From Azoarcus indigens (GTDB lineage: Bacteria; Pseudomonadota; Gammaproteobacteria; Burkholderiales; Rhodocyclaceae), in the NCBI RefSeq assembly GCF_004361735.1, contig NZ_SNVV01000004.1, positions 62,001-126,000 of the forward strand: a stretch of DNA of 64,000 nucleotides, written 5' to 3'. The translations under genes and the position numbers were made by a program. The first letter of the stretch is position 1. Each line of letters opens with the position of its first letter. The notes beneath the pieces were generated by a model, which was given only the letters and a program-made list of their open reading frames with translations, had not been told where the DNA came from and did no database searches. Below, one piece after another: positions 49,552 to 60,286 of the stretch.

Positions 49552-50354
49552 GCGAGCAGCACGAGACTTTCATCGCCCATCTGGTTGAGCTGCGTGATCG
49601 CCTGCTGCGGGCAATCATCGCCATCGTCGTTGTATTCGTCTGCCTGATGCCTTGGGCCGGCACCATCTACGACTTGCTCGCAATGCCGATGATGCGCACT
49701 CTCCCCGAAGGTACGCACATGATTGCGACCGGCGTGGTCACGCCGTTCTTCGTGCCGGTAAAGGTGACCATGCTGGTGGCTTTCGTGATTGCGCTGCCCG
49801 TGGTGCTCTATCAGGCCTGGGCCTTCATCGCACCGGGGCTGTACGCCCACGAGCGGCGGCTGGCGATTCCGCTGGTGCTCGGCAGTACGGTGCTGTTCCT
49901 GATGGGAATGGCCTTCTGCTACTTCTTCGTATTCGGCACGGTCTTCAAGTTCATTGCCGAGTTTGCGCCGAAGAGCATTGTTCCTGCGCCGGACATCGAA
50001 CAGTACCTCTCCTTCGTCATGTCCATGTTCCTTGCCTTTGGCATCACTTTTGAAGTGCCGGTCGCCGTCATCCTGCTGGTCAAGGCCGGGCTGGTGGAAA
50101 TCAGCAAGCTGAAGGAAGTGCGGCCCTATGTGATCGTAGGGGCTTTCGTGATCGCCGCCATCGTCACGCCGCCGGACGTGGTGTCGCAGTTCATGCTGGC
50201 AGTGCCGATGTGCCTGTTGTACGAACTGGGCATTCTCCTGGCGCGTTTGGGTGAGAAGAAGCCGGGCATGGGCACGGCCGTGGCGACTACCGCCGCGCTG
50301 GATAAAGAGCTGGATCGTATTGAGGCTGAGGAAGGCAAGGGCAAACAGGGCTGA
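49548..50354 (+). CDS. tatC: Twin-arginine translocase subunit TatC
   Basis: Polytopic Tat receptor of 268 residues with six transmembrane helices. The N-terminal [13 protein letters not shown] signal-binding motif and the conserved Glu and Pro of the FYxFxPGL-like loop ([14 protein letters not shown]) are present. It ends 24 bases before the convergent protease gene; GGCCTG/CAGGCC forms a small hairpin between them. Confidence 0.96.
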   Translation: MSEQHETFIAHLVELRDRLLRAIIAIVVVFVCLMPWAGTIYDLLAMPMMRTLPEGTHMIATGVVTPFFVPVKVTMLVAFVIALPVVLYQAWAFIAPGLYAHERRLAIPLVLGSTVLFLMGMAFCYFFVFGTVFKFIAEFAPKSIVPAPDIEQYLSFVMSMFLAFGITFEVPVAVILLVKAGLVEISKLKEVRPYVIVGAFVIAAIVTPPDVVSQFMLAVPMCLLYELGILLARLGEKKPGMGTAVATTAALDKELDRIEAEEGKGKQG

Positions 50355-50378
50355 GGCCTGTTTCCAGGCCCCGATCTC

Positions 50379-51554
50379 TCACTTGTTGCTCAGTTGCTGC
50401 GGTGGGGGGCGGCGGCCGACTTCCACCTGCAGATCCAGTTCGTTGTTCTGGCGGCGGATACGGAAGTGCGCGCTGTGACCGGGTGGCAGCGCGGCGACCA
50501 ACTCAAGCATACTTTTGGGGTCGGCTACGGTCTTTTCATCAACCGCGACCAGTACGTCCCCTGGTTTGATCCCTGCTTTTTCCGCCGGGCTGCCGCGCAA
50601 CACGCCGGCGATCAGTGCGCCCTCGGTGCTGCCCAGGCCAAAGCTCTCCGCCATGTCCGGGGTGATCTCCTGTATCTCCACGCCGACCCATCCGCGAGTG
50701 ACCATTCCGGTGGTGACAATCTGCTCCAGGACGTTGCGCGCCAGCGAAACCGGGATGGCGAAGCCAATACCCAAGGAGCCGCCGGAACGCGAATAGATCG
50801 CCGTATTGATGCCCACCAGGTTGCCGCGGGCGTCTACCAGCGCGCCGCCGGAATTGCCTGGGTTGATGGCGGCGTCGGTCTGGATGTAGTTCTCGAAGGT
50901 GTTGATGCCAAGATGGGTGCGTCCCAGCGCGGAGACAATGCCCATGGTGACCGTTTGGCCGACACCGAAAGGGTTGCCTATGGCCAGTACCACATCGCCC
51001 ACCTTCAGGCCTTCGGCGCCGGCGAAAGTGATGGCCGGCAACTGGGCATCTGTTTGGATCCGTAGCACAGCGAGGTCGGTTTCCGGGTCCTTGCCCACCA
51101 TGCGGGCGGGGAATTTCCGCCCGTCGTTCAGTGCCACCTCGATTTCATCTGCGGCGTCGATGACATGGTTGTTGGTAAGGATGAAGCCGTCCGGGCTGAC
51201 GATGACGCCCGAACCGAGGCCCGCGCTGCGCTGGCTGTCATTGTTGCCGTTGCCTTGGCGGTCACCGAAAAAGTGGCGAAAGATGGGATCGTCCAGCAGG
51301 GGATGGCGTGGATTCTGGACGGCCTTGCTGGTATAGACGTGGACGACCGCCGGCATGGAGCGCTGTGCAGCGCTTGCATAAGAGCCGGGGGCCGCGGCGG
51401 TATCGCCGCCGTTCTCTTCCGGCGCCTGCAGGATGGCGACCACCGAGGCGGGTGCTGCGTCGCGCAGCCATTCAGGCTTGAGCGTATTCAGAACGAACAG
51501 GGCCGCGACGCTGATCGTCACGGCCTGGGCGAAGATCAGCCACAGGCGGCGCAT
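50379..51554 (-). CDS. Membrane-anchored trypsin-like serine protease, DegS/HtrA type
   Basis: Periplasmic HtrA-family protease of 391 residues. An N-terminal hydrophobic anchor (residues 3-24, without a clear cleavage site) precedes the protease domain with His130 (LTNNHVID), Asp160 (PETDLAVLRI) and Ser235 (GNSGGALV). A single PDZ domain follows (about 280-385; ILRGSPAEKAGIKPGDV-like region). One PDZ plus an anchor resembles DegS/HhoB, which sense misfolded outer-membrane proteins, more than DegP with two PDZ domains. ATG at 51554; the frame stays open far upstream opposite the NIF3 gene, but this is a shadow. Confidence 0.92.
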   Translation of the reverse strand: MRRLWLIFAQAVTISVAALFVLNTLKPEWLRDAAPASVVAILQAPEENGGDTAAAPGSYASAAQRSMPAVVHVYTSKAVQNPRHPLLDDPIFRHFFGDRQGNGNNDSQRSAGLGSGVIVSPDGFILTNNHVIDAADEIEVALNDGRKFPARMVGKDPETDLAVLRIQTDAQLPAITFAGAEGLKVGDVVLAIGNPFGVGQTVTMGIVSALGRTHLGINTFENYIQTDAAINPGNSGGALVDARGNLVGINTAIYSRSGGSLGIGFAIPVSLARNVLEQIVTTGMVTRGWVGVEIQEITPDMAESFGLGSTEGALIAGVLRGSPAEKAGIKPGDVLVAVDEKTVADPKSMLELVAALPPGHSAHFRIRRQNNELDLQVEVGRRPPPQQLSNK

Positions 51555-51629
51555 AATGTTGCCCGGTCTAGGCAAGGGGCCAGTGTGGCGCTTGCCGGAG
51601 TTGGTAGGTAGAAGAGAGGGGGAGATCGC

Positions 51630-52385
51630 ATGCAACTCATCGAGCTGCAAACTCACTTGGATGAACTGCTGGAAGTCCCGCGGCTTCGCGATTATTGCCC
51701 AAACGGTTTGCAAGTGGAAGGACGCCCCCAGGTGCTGCGAGTGCTGTGCGGCGTGACCGCCAGCCAGGCATTGGTTGATGAAGCGGTGGAGCGGGGCTAT
51801 GACGCAATCTTCGTTCATCACGGCTACTTCTGGCGCGGAGAAGATGGCCGGATCACCGGCATTCGCAAGCGCAGGCTGACTGCTTTGCTGAAGCACGATA
51901 TCAGCCTGTTTGCCTATCACCTGCCTCTGGATCTGCATCCGGAACTGGGTAATAACGCTCAACTCGGCAAGTTGATGGGCTGGCATGCCGAGTCCCGCTT
52001 CGCCGATCAGGATCTGGGGTGGCTGGGGAGGCCTGCTGCGGTGCCGGGAGCGGAAACCGCCGGACAATTGGCGCGCTCGATCGCGGCGCGGCTGGGCAGG
52101 GACCCGACGCTGGTGGGGCCGGGGGAGCGCCTGGTGCGGAAGGTGGCTTGGTGTACCGGCGGTGCCCAAGGCTACTTCGAGCAGGCAATCGCCGCTGGGG
52201 CGGATGTGTACATTTCCGGGGAGTTGTCGGAGCAGACGACTCACCTCGCGCGCGAAGCTGGGGTGCCTTACATTGCCGCCGGCCATCATGCCACCGAGCG
52301 TTACGGTGCGCGGGCGATGGCGGATTACATGAAGAACACACTGGGATTGGAGGCCGTGTTCTGCGATATCGACAATCCCGCCTGA
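51630..52385 (+). CDS. NIF3/YbgI family metal-binding protein
   Basis: Protein of 251 residues, Nif3-like dinuclear metal family (annotated elsewhere as GTP cyclohydrolase 1 type 2 homologue). Metal-binding histidines appear in IFVHHGYFWRG (His63-His64 region), and the C-terminal AAGHHATERYGARAMADYMK motif is typical. It is divergent from the DegS-like gene, as in many betaproteobacteria. Biochemical role not established. Confidence 0.9.
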   Translation: MQLIELQTHLDELLEVPRLRDYCPNGLQVEGRPQVLRVLCGVTASQALVDEAVERGYDAIFVHHGYFWRGEDGRITGIRKRRLTALLKHDISLFAYHLPLDLHPELGNNAQLGKLMGWHAESRFADQDLGWLGRPAAVPGAETAGQLARSIAARLGRDPTLVGPGERLVRKVAWCTGGAQGYFEQAIAAGADVYISGELSEQTTHLAREAGVPYIAAGHHATERYGARAMADYMKNTLGLEAVFCDIDNPA

Positions 52386-52400
52386 GGCACTTGAGGCTGA

Positions 52401-54419
52401 TCAGGCCGTAGCGTCTGTCTCTTCCTGGGTCGGGCGGTAAGGTCCCAGTTCCATTTCCAGAATGGCGGCGAGGGTCAGGATGTCGTCGATGACATTGAGC
52501 GGGAAACCTTCCCGGGTGCCGTCGCGATTGTCCCGCAGCAGGGTCTGCAGGTAGGCCTGGGCTTCGCGGGTGCCCCAGGTGGCTTGGAGCGCGCTGATGA
52601 TGTGCGGCATCTGCTCAAGGGTGGCGGTGGCGCGGCGTGCCTGGTCGAAATTGTCCCAGGTGACGGCTTTCACGTTGAAAGTCTTGTTCAGTTGCCGCGC
52701 CAGCCCGTCGAACTCGGAGCGCAGCCCCGCCGCCCGATAGACCTCCAGCAGCTTCAGCCACGGCGTCACTGCCTGCTTTGGGTTGCTGCGGATGAATTCG
52801 GCCAGCGTTTCCGCGGCTCCATGCACCCGGCCGAAACTCATCATGATCTCCGCCAACTCAATTGCGGAGTCGTGTTCTTCCACGTTCTCGTCTTCCGGTT
52901 CCAGCGGGGCGACTGCCCGGCGTTCTGCTTGCGAGACTGGGCTGCCGTCCCAGTCCAGCGGGGCAACGCCGGAGATGTGGGTCAGCGGCTGGGGCGTGGG
53001 AGCAGGTTCGGTTGCTGGGGCCTCAGGAGGCAGACTGGGGGGCACCTCGGAAAAGGCAGCCCTTGTCGTGACGGGGAATGTCTCGAGCCGCCTTTCCCGC
53101 TGCCGCAGGAACAGCAGGACGAGCAGGATCACGACCGCTGCGAGCAACGCCGGAATCTGCCAGGCGGTGTCGTCGTTGGTGTCGGACGGGGTGGTCGCAG
53201 GCGGGGCGGCTTCCGGAGCTGGCGGTGTTGTTGCTGTCTGCGTGGAAGGCGGATCTTCTTCTGCGGGGGGCGTCTGAGGTTCAGCGAATACTGCCGGCGC
53301 AGATGGCTCCTCGGCCGCAGGAGGAGGGGCCTCGGGCGGGGGGGAAAGCGGCTCTGGCAGGGGGCTGACTGAGGGACGCTGCAATTCTGGCGGCAGGGCA
53401 ATGCCGAGGCGCGCGGCGCGGGCGCTCAGCTGGGCCTGCATTTCCTCCAGCTCCTTGATTCGCGCCAGGAGTTCCATTTGGGCGACGATGGTTCTATCGA
53501 CCGCGCCGGCCAGCGCTTGCTCTTTGCGAACCCACCCCGGGGAGTCGGGCTCGGCGCTGTAGTTCCGGGGGGGCGTCGCCTCTTGCTCGCCGACGACCAG
53601 CCGGTCGTTCCTGCTTCGAGCCGGGGCTGTGGGGTTGCCCTGCTCGCCCGCCGGGATTTGGCGCTGGCGCGAGGGGGTATCCGGCGACAGGGCGGCAGCT
53701 GCCTGTTCGGTGGGGTGGCTCCTGGTCCGTGCCTGTTGCGCAGGCGAGGGTATGAGTAGATCGGTGCCGGGAGGCAGTTCCCGGGAATGCGAGCCTGCGT
53801 TGGGAAAGCGTTCGGGGTTGGCGCGCGCCGTTGCGGCGATGAAGCGCCGCTGCGCTGCGCGATCCTGCGGGTGCAGGGCTTCGGCCAATGACGCCAGGGA
53901 TTCCCCGGGGGCCGTGGTCCAGTGCTGCCCGGCAGCAGCCGGGGCGGGCGCATGCCCGCCGCTGGCGGGCGTTGTTTGCGTGGCGGCGGCTGAGGGAGGG
54001 CTGGCGGCTGATGCGGCCGGCCGCTGGGGGGCGTCCGCCACCTGATCCGGGAATGGAAGCAGCAGGGTGTAACGGCGCTGCAGCCGCGAGTCGCAGGCGT
54101 TCTGCAGGGTCAGCTGGACGGCCGGTTCGTTTACCGCCGCTGCGCTGCTGATGATGATGCGGGCACTAGCTCCGCTACCGGTGGCCGAGATGCGGACATT
54201 GCGCACAGCCGGAAGTTCGCCTCCCTCTTCGGTGGCGACCCGCAGGCACTCGCCCGCGTCGTCCACCCGGCCATCGAGCGAGCGGAGCTCGACCCGGAAA
54301 GGGGTGCCTAGAGGCGAAACCGAAGTTACTTCGCCAAGGACTACCGCCCCGGCAATGCCGGGCCAGGCAAGGGGCAACAACATGACGAGCGCGGTAAGCG
54401 AAGGTCCTTGTGATCTCAT
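52401..54419 (-). CDS. fimV: FimV-like pilus/peptidoglycan hub protein
   Basis: Inner-membrane protein of 672 residues resembling FimV, which organises type IV pili, twitching and polar assembly. Signal peptide about 1-25, then the FimV N-terminal domain (GEVTSVSPLGTPFRVELRSL). A LysM-like segment lies about 165-225, a coiled coil about 298-340 (VAQMELLARIKELEEMQAQL) and a Pro/Glu-rich linker 350-415. One transmembrane helix (420-438) is followed by a cytoplasmic C-terminal domain with TPR-like helices (AIELAEIMMSFGRVHGAAET). Shorter than Pseudomonas FimV (about 900 residues), mainly in the repeats. ATG at 54419. No pilus genes adjoin. Confidence 0.85.
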   Translation of the reverse strand: MRSQGPSLTALVMLLPLAWPGIAGAVVLGEVTSVSPLGTPFRVELRSLDGRVDDAGECLRVATEEGGELPAVRNVRISATGSGASARIIISSAAAVNEPAVQLTLQNACDSRLQRRYTLLLPFPDQVADAPQRPAASAASPPSAAATQTTPASGGHAPAPAAAGQHWTTAPGESLASLAEALHPQDRAAQRRFIAATARANPERFPNAGSHSRELPPGTDLLIPSPAQQARTRSHPTEQAAAALSPDTPSRQRQIPAGEQGNPTAPARSRNDRLVVGEQEATPPRNYSAEPDSPGWVRKEQALAGAVDRTIVAQMELLARIKELEEMQAQLSARAARLGIALPPELQRPSVSPLPEPLSPPPEAPPPAAEEPSAPAVFAEPQTPPAEEDPPSTQTATTPPAPEAAPPATTPSDTNDDTAWQIPALLAAVVILLVLLFLRQRERRLETFPVTTRAAFSEVPPSLPPEAPATEPAPTPQPLTHISGVAPLDWDGSPVSQAERRAVAPLEPEDENVEEHDSAIELAEIMMSFGRVHGAAETLAEFIRSNPKQAVTPWLKLLEVYRAAGLRSEFDGLARQLNKTFNVKAVTWDNFDQARRATATLEQMPHIISALQATWGTREAQAYLQTLLRDNRDGTREGFPLNVIDDILTLAAILEMELGPYRPTQEETDATA

Positions 54420-54641
54420 CGTTCCGCGGGTCCGTGGGGGGAAGGTTGCATGTCGGCGTTTTATCAGAGTCTTGGGCGCTATTCCAGCGCCTGCGCCGCA
54501 TCCCGTCGCATGGCTGCATGCCGTCGTCGATTTCTGTTGCAGTAGGGGGCGAAGTAGGCGTGGCGACAGGGGATGCGGCAGTGCAACGTGAAGCTGCTGC
54601 CGGAGTAAGATCGGGGCATTTCCATACTTAGCCGTACGTTC

Positions 54642-55196
54642 ATGCCGCTTTCCAATTCTTCCCTTGGCCGCAAGCGGGTTCATCTGCGTCGTATCGAGGT
54701 GGAGGGCTACCTGCGCAATGATGGCCTGTTCGAGCTCGAGGCGTCGCTGTGCGATGTCAAGGATGTCGATTATCCGCTGGCGTCGGGTGTCCGCCCGGCG
54801 GGCGAGCCAGTGCACCTGATGCGACTGCGGCTTACGCTGGACGCCACCTTCAACATCCTCGCCGCCGAGGCTTGTTCCGACCGTGTGCCTTATCCCGGAA
54901 GTTGCGACACCATTGGACCCGCCTACCAGCGGCTGGTCGGCCTCAACCTGGTGCAGGGCTTCCGCCGCACCATCGCCGAGATGTTTGCCGACGTCGCCGG
55001 GTGTACTCATATCACCGAGTTGCTGAACAGTCTGCCGACGGCAGCGATCCAGACCTTCGCCACTTTTCAGCGCGACGTCGATGACAGCGGCGGAAAGCCC
55101 TTCCAGCTCGACCGCTGCCATGCGCTCGAAACAACTTCGGAGGCGGTGCGACGCTACTACCCGCGCTGGTATCGGGGGCAGAGGGAGCCGGTCTGA
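54642..55196 (+). CDS. DUF2889 domain-containing protein
   Basis: Protein of 184 residues matching the DUF2889 family in pattern: HLRRIEVEGYLRNDGLFELE, RLTLDATFNILAAEA and CHALETTSEAVRRYYPRWYR. No signal peptide or membrane segment. It carries invariant-looking His/Asp/Cys residues but no known catalytic motif. It is divergent from fimV with a 222-base gap and upstream of sucC; no functional link is evident. Confidence 0.75.
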   Translation: MPLSNSSLGRKRVHLRRIEVEGYLRNDGLFELEASLCDVKDVDYPLASGVRPAGEPVHLMRLRLTLDATFNILAAEACSDRVPYPGSCDTIGPAYQRLVGLNLVQGFRRTIAEMFADVAGCTHITELLNSLPTAAIQTFATFQRDVDDSGGKPFQLDRCHALETTSEAVRRYYPRWYRGQREPV

Positions 55197-55224
55197 AGCG
55201 TCCTGTGCGCTGCGGAAAACCGGT

Positions 55225-55425
55225 TATAATCCCGAGGTTCTTACGGTTACCACGCCTTGACAGCGAGGCCTCCGATAGACACGGCGTGGGCAGGGTTTTT
55301 GCCCGGGTCAGAAGCGGCAGGTGCCGGACGAGGGAGACGGTGCCCGTCGCGGAGCGAAGCTCCGAAGCGTCCCATCAACCTGTTCGCGGCGAGGAGTGCG
55401 CCGCGGCTTCGATCGAAGGGCAACC
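55225..55425 (+). promoter_or_regulatory. sucC leader: -10 element and structured 5' untranslated region
   Basis: A TATAAT at 55225-55230 (no good -35) would start transcription near 55237, giving a leader of about 190 bases. It can form several hairpins: GGGCA/TGCCC at 55288-55304, GACGG-TGC-CCGTC at 55336-55348, and CGGAGC-GAA-GCTCCG at 55350-55364, the last with the very stable GCGAAGC turn. Leaders of suc genes carry conserved RNA motifs in some proteobacteria; I cannot assign this one to any of them. Confidence 0.45.
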
Positions 55426-56586
<1,161 letters not shown>

Positions 56587-56605
56587 AGGATAAGGGAGAG
56601 AACGA

Positions 56606-57499
56606 ATGTCCATCCTGATCAACAAGGACACCAAGGTCATCACCCAGGGCATCACCGGGAAGACCGGCCAGTTCCACACCGAGAAGTGCCAGGAGTATGC
56701 GAACGGCAAGAACTGCTTCGTTGCCGGCGTGAACCCGAAGAAGGCTGGCGAGAAGATCTTCGACATCCCCATCTACGCTTCGGTCAAGGAAGCCGCCGGT
56801 GAAACCGGCGCCACGGTTTCCGTGATCTACGTGCCGCCGGCCGGTGCTGCAGCGGCGATCTGGGAAGCGGTCGAGGCCGACCTGGATCTGGCGATCTGCA
56901 TCACCGAAGGCATTCCGGTCCGCGACATGCTGGAAGTGCGCAACAAGATGAAGGCCAAGGAAGCGGCCGGTGGCAAGAAGACCTTGCTGCTGGGCCCGAA
57001 CTGCCCTGGCCTGATCACCCCGGAAGAGATCAAGATCGGCATCATGCCGGGCCACATCCACCGCAAGGGTCGCATCGGCGTGGTCTCCCGCTCGGGCACG
57101 CTGACCTACGAGGCGGTCGCGCAGCTGACCGAGATCGGTCTGGGCCAGTCCTCCGCCGTCGGTATCGGTGGCGATCCGATCAATGGTCTGAAGCACATCG
57201 ACGTGATGCAGCTGTTCAACGACGATCCGGACACCGATGCGGTGATCATGATCGGCGAGATCGGCGGTCCGGATGAAGCCGAAGCCGCTCAGTGGTGCAA
57301 GGCCAACATGAAGAAGCCGGTGGTTGGCTTCATCGCCGGTGTCACCGCTCCGGCCGGCAAGCGCATGGGCCACGCCGGTGCGCTGATTTCCGGTGGTGCG
57401 GACACGGCTGACGCCAAGCTTGCCATCATGGAGGAGTGCGGTTTCAAGGTGACCCGTAACCCGTCCGAAATGGGCCGTCTGCTGAAGTCCCTGCTGTAA
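56606..57499 (+). CDS. sucD: Succinate--CoA ligase (ADP-forming) alpha subunit
   Basis: CoA-binding subunit of 297 residues. Rossmann-type N-terminus ([17 protein letters not shown]), [15 protein letters not shown], and the phosphorylated histidine in [12 protein letters not shown] strong terminator follows. Confidence 0.98.
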   Translation: MSILINKDTKVITQGITGKTGQFHTEKCQEYANGKNCFVAGVNPKKAGEKIFDIPIYASVKEAAGETGATVSVIYVPPAGAAAAIWEAVEADLDLAICITEGIPVRDMLEVRNKMKAKEAAGGKKTLLLGPNCPGLITPEEIKIGIMPGHIHRKGRIGVVSRSGTLTYEAVAQLTEIGLGQSSAVGIGGDPINGLKHIDVMQLFNDDPDTDAVIMIGEIGGPDEAEAAQWCKANMKKPVVGFIAGVTAPAGKRMGHAGALISGGADTADAKLAIMEECGFKVTRNPSEMGRLLKSLL

Positions 57500-57521
57500 G
57501 AAAAACGGACTTGCCGTCTTG

Positions 57522-57551
57522 AAAAGCGCCGGCTCATGCCGGCGCTTTTTT
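57522..57551 (+). terminator. Rho-independent terminator of sucCD
   Basis: AAAAGCGCCGGC, TCAT loop, GCCGGCGCTTTT and a T run, 23 bases after the sucD stop. The A run upstream makes it usable on both strands. Confidence 0.92.
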
Positions 57552-57716
57552 GTCTACGCCGGCATGGGGCCACGCTAGAATGAAACGATAGGTCCGGAAC
57601 GGGCCGACAGCAGGCGGGGCGTGCCCCTGATTTTGCACAGAGCGGCCGCGATTGCCGGCCGATTCAACGATGACAGCTGCGGGCGGCATCGCGGAGCCAT
57701 CAGGCAGGGAGCGTGT

Positions 57717-58487
57717 GTGGCGGTAGTGGAAACGCAGGGAGGCGCACCGCTGTTGCGCTGTGCCTGCCGAACCGATGTCGGCCGGGTAAGGGCGCGCAAC
57801 GAGGACGCGTACCGGACTGTGCCGGACCGGGGCTGGCTGGTGCTGGCCGACGGTATGGGCGGCTACCGCGGCGGCGACGTGGCTGCTGCCATGGCGGTTG
57901 ACGCGGTAGTCTCCCGCCTCGAGGCTGAACAGGCGGTATTGAAGGATGCCGCTGCCTTGACGCAAGTGTTGCGCTCGGCCGTAGCCGAGGCCAATGCAGA
58001 GATTCATGACGTTGGATTGAGGCGCGTCGAAGTGGCCGGAATGGGTTCGACCATAGTGATAGCGACCTTTCTGCCCGGAGTCATGGTGTGCGCGCATGTC
58101 GGCGACTCCCGCCTCTATCGCTTTCGGGATGGCGTCCTGACCTTGCTGACGAGGGATCACACCTTGTTGCAGGAGCAGGTGGACGCCGGCATGATTCACC
58201 CCGACGAAGCGCGGCGTTCCCGTTTCCGTGGCATGCTCACGCGCGGTCTCGGAATAGAACGGATGGTTGAGCTGGACGTGGCCGAGCATGAAACGCAGTG
58301 GGGCGATTGCTACCTGCTGTGCTCCGATGGTCTGACGGACATGCTGATGGATGACGAAATCGAGGCCGAGATCGGCGTCGGCGGTAGCCTGGACGATATC
58401 GCCGGGCGGCTGGTCGATCTCGCCAACATGCGCGGCGGGCGGGACAATGTGACCGTCATTCTTGCCCAGAGCGCGGGAAGCAGATAA
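57717..58487 (+). CDS. PP2C-type serine/threonine phosphatase (Stp1-like)
   Basis: Protein phosphatase of 256 residues, metal-dependent PPM family, cytoplasmic. Motifs in order: RTDVGRVRARNEDAY (17-31), LADGMGGYRGGDVA (43-56), GMGSTIVIATF, AHVGDSRLYRFRDG, LTRDHTL, LCSDGLTDMLMDDEI and GGRDNVTVIL; all metal-binding aspartates are present. Start is GTG at 57717 with AGGGAG upstream; an ATG at 57621 has no family support. It lacks a partner kinase gene in the window. The FHA gene follows, suggesting control of phosphothreonine signalling. Confidence 0.93.
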   Translation: MAVVETQGGAPLLRCACRTDVGRVRARNEDAYRTVPDRGWLVLADGMGGYRGGDVAAAMAVDAVVSRLEAEQAVLKDAAALTQVLRSAVAEANAEIHDVGLRRVEVAGMGSTIVIATFLPGVMVCAHVGDSRLYRFRDGVLTLLTRDHTLLQEQVDAGMIHPDEARRSRFRGMLTRGLGIERMVELDVAEHETQWGDCYLLCSDGLTDMLMDDEIEAEIGVGGSLDDIAGRLVDLANMRGGRDNVTVILAQSAGSR

Positions 58488-58542
58488 TGAAAGCAATGAA
58501 TGCGTCCGTACGAGCGGGCGAACCGGGGAGCGGGTGCTAGCA

Positions 58543-59274
58543 ATGCCGAAGTTGATCCTCAGCATGGACGGGCTGGTGCTCAAAGAGATCGTCCTGAACA
58601 AGGGGCGGACTTCGATCGGGCGCAAGCCGAACAACGATATCCAGATCGACAACCTGGCAATCAGCGGCCAGCATGCTGTCATCACCTGCATCCTCGAGGA
58701 TGCCTTTCTTGAAGACCAGAACAGCACCAACGGCACCTATGTAAACGGGCAGCCGATCAAGAAGCATGTGCTGCAGAACAATGATGTGGTCGAACTCGGC
58801 AAGTACCGCCTCAAGTTTTTGGCGGATGCGTCCCAGCCCGGGCTCTCTCCTTCCGAGATGGTGGAAACGGCTGCGCTGAAGCCCTTCGAGATCGGAACCA
58901 TCGCCACCGACTCGGTCGACGCCCGGCCGCTGAGGGGCGCGGCGACGGCGACGCAGACCCAGGTCCTGCCGGCGGACGCGCTGCAGCGGGAGGAATTGCT
59001 GGCGGATGATCGCCAGGGCTTCGTGCAGGTGCTCAGCGGTGCCAATGCCGGGCGGGAACTGGCGCTGACCAAGTCGCTCACCACGCTGGGCAAGCCGGGC
59101 AAGCAGGTGGCAGTGATTGCCCGCCGGCCGCACGGCTACTTCATCACCCATGTCGAAGGCACGACCTTTCCGGTGGTGAATGGCCGCACGCTGGACGTGC
59201 AGGCGCACAAGCTGGGTGACCACGACATCATCGAGATCGCTGGCGTGAAGATGGAGTTCTTCCTCCGCGCCTGA
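58543..59274 (+). CDS. FHA domain protein with second, degenerate FHA-like domain
   Basis: Protein of 243 residues. Residues 1-85 form a canonical phosphothreonine-binding FHA domain: GRTSIGR (21-27), SGQH (41-44) and STNGTYVNG (61-69). Residues about 150-243 look like a second FHA fold (LTTLGKPGKQVAVIARRP, HDIIEIAGVKMEFFL) in which the phosphothreonine-contacting Ser and Asn are not conserved. A linker of about 60 residues joins them. It lies 55 bases after the PP2C gene and probably reads the phosphorylation that enzyme removes. Confidence 0.9.
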   Translation: MPKLILSMDGLVLKEIVLNKGRTSIGRKPNNDIQIDNLAISGQHAVITCILEDAFLEDQNSTNGTYVNGQPIKKHVLQNNDVVELGKYRLKFLADASQPGLSPSEMVETAALKPFEIGTIATDSVDARPLRGAATATQTQVLPADALQREELLADDRQGFVQVLSGANAGRELALTKSLTTLGKPGKQVAVIARRPHGYFITHVEGTTFPVVNGRTLDVQAHKLGDHDIIEIAGVKMEFFLRA

Positions 59275-59421
59275 GCCTGCTCCCGGCCCCTTTCCTGGCG
59301 GCGGGGATGGGCGTGATTTTTTCCATAGGCCTCCGGCTGGGCCAGATGCTAAGGTCTCCACCTGATCACAGGGGAGCAGGACGGCAGGTGCGAGGGCACC
59401 GGCGCCGCGCAGCGATCTTTC

Positions 59422-60189
59422 ATGAAACTCAAGGTTCTGGGATGTAGCGGGGGCATAGGCGGCGCGGGAATGCGCACCACCGCCTTTCTCGCCGACGACG
59501 ACATCCTGGTCGATTGCGGTACCGGCGTGGGCGATCTGGAACTGGACGCCCTGCGCCGCATCGACCACATCTTCATCACCCATGCTCATCTCGATCACAT
59601 CGTCTCGATTCCCCTGATGATCGATTCGGTGGGCGACAGCCGCAGCGTGCCGGTCACCGTCTATGCCTCGGCGGAGACGATCCGCATCCTCCGCTCCCAC
59701 GTCTTCAACTGGCTGGTGTGGCCTGATTTCAGCGCCATACCTGACCGCCACCGCCCCTTCCTGCGCTTCCAGCCACTCAAGGTCGGCGAGTCCGTAAAGC
59801 TTGGGGCGCGCACCATCACGGCCCTTCCTGCGCACCATACGGTGCCCGCTTTCGGCTACTGCCTGGACGGCGGCGACGGTCAGCTGGTGTATTCCGGCGA
59901 CACGGCCTATTCCAGTGAACTCATTGCCGCGATCAACAAGGTGCCGCGCCTGCGCCACCTGATCGTGGAGACCGCTTTTTCCGACGAGCAGCACGGCCTG
60001 GCGGTGGCTTCCCGGCATCTCTGCCCCAACATGCTTACCGCCATGCTGGATGAGATCCACGGCCATCCTGAAGTCCATGTGAGCCACCTCAAGCCCGGCC
60101 TGGGCGAGCGCATCATGGCGCAGCTGGCGGCCTACCGGGGGCCGCTGCGGCCCCGGCAGCTGGAACAAGGGCAGGTTCTGGAGTTCTGA
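59422..60189 (+). CDS. Metallo-beta-lactamase-fold hydrolase, cyclic nucleotide phosphodiesterase-like
   Basis: Metal-dependent hydrolase of 255 residues. HAHLDH (54-59, HxHxDH), Asp in VYSGDTAY and later His residues complete the two-metal site. The opening VLGCSGGIGGAGMRTTAFL, the HTVPAFGYCLDG segment and the C-terminal HLKPGLGERIM resemble class II 3',5'-cyclic-nucleotide phosphodiesterases (CpdP/PDE1 type). Substrate not proven. Gene context beside FHA and GAF-containing proteins favours a signalling nucleotide. Confidence 0.8.
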   Translation: MKLKVLGCSGGIGGAGMRTTAFLADDDILVDCGTGVGDLELDALRRIDHIFITHAHLDHIVSIPLMIDSVGDSRSVPVTVYASAETIRILRSHVFNWLVWPDFSAIPDRHRPFLRFQPLKVGESVKLGARTITALPAHHTVPAFGYCLDGGDGQLVYSGDTAYSSELIAAINKVPRLRHLIVETAFSDEQHGLAVASRHLCPNMLTAMLDEIHGHPEVHVSHLKPGLGERIMAQLAAYRGPLRPRQLEQGQVLEF

Positions 60190-60286
60190 ACTGTTTCATG
60201 GGATGTGCGGACGCTTGCCGGGCTGGCGACCGCCGCGCGGATAAAATGGGCGCAATCGGCCCTTCATCTCGACAAGCGAACCCCTT

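Noticed and set aside
52290-55121. Upstream extensions of the fimV and DegS-like minus-strand frames into neighbouring genes
   Set aside because: The extra N-terminal parts run opposite confident genes (DUF2889 and NIF3 proteins) and precede clear signal or anchor sequences at 54419 and 51554.
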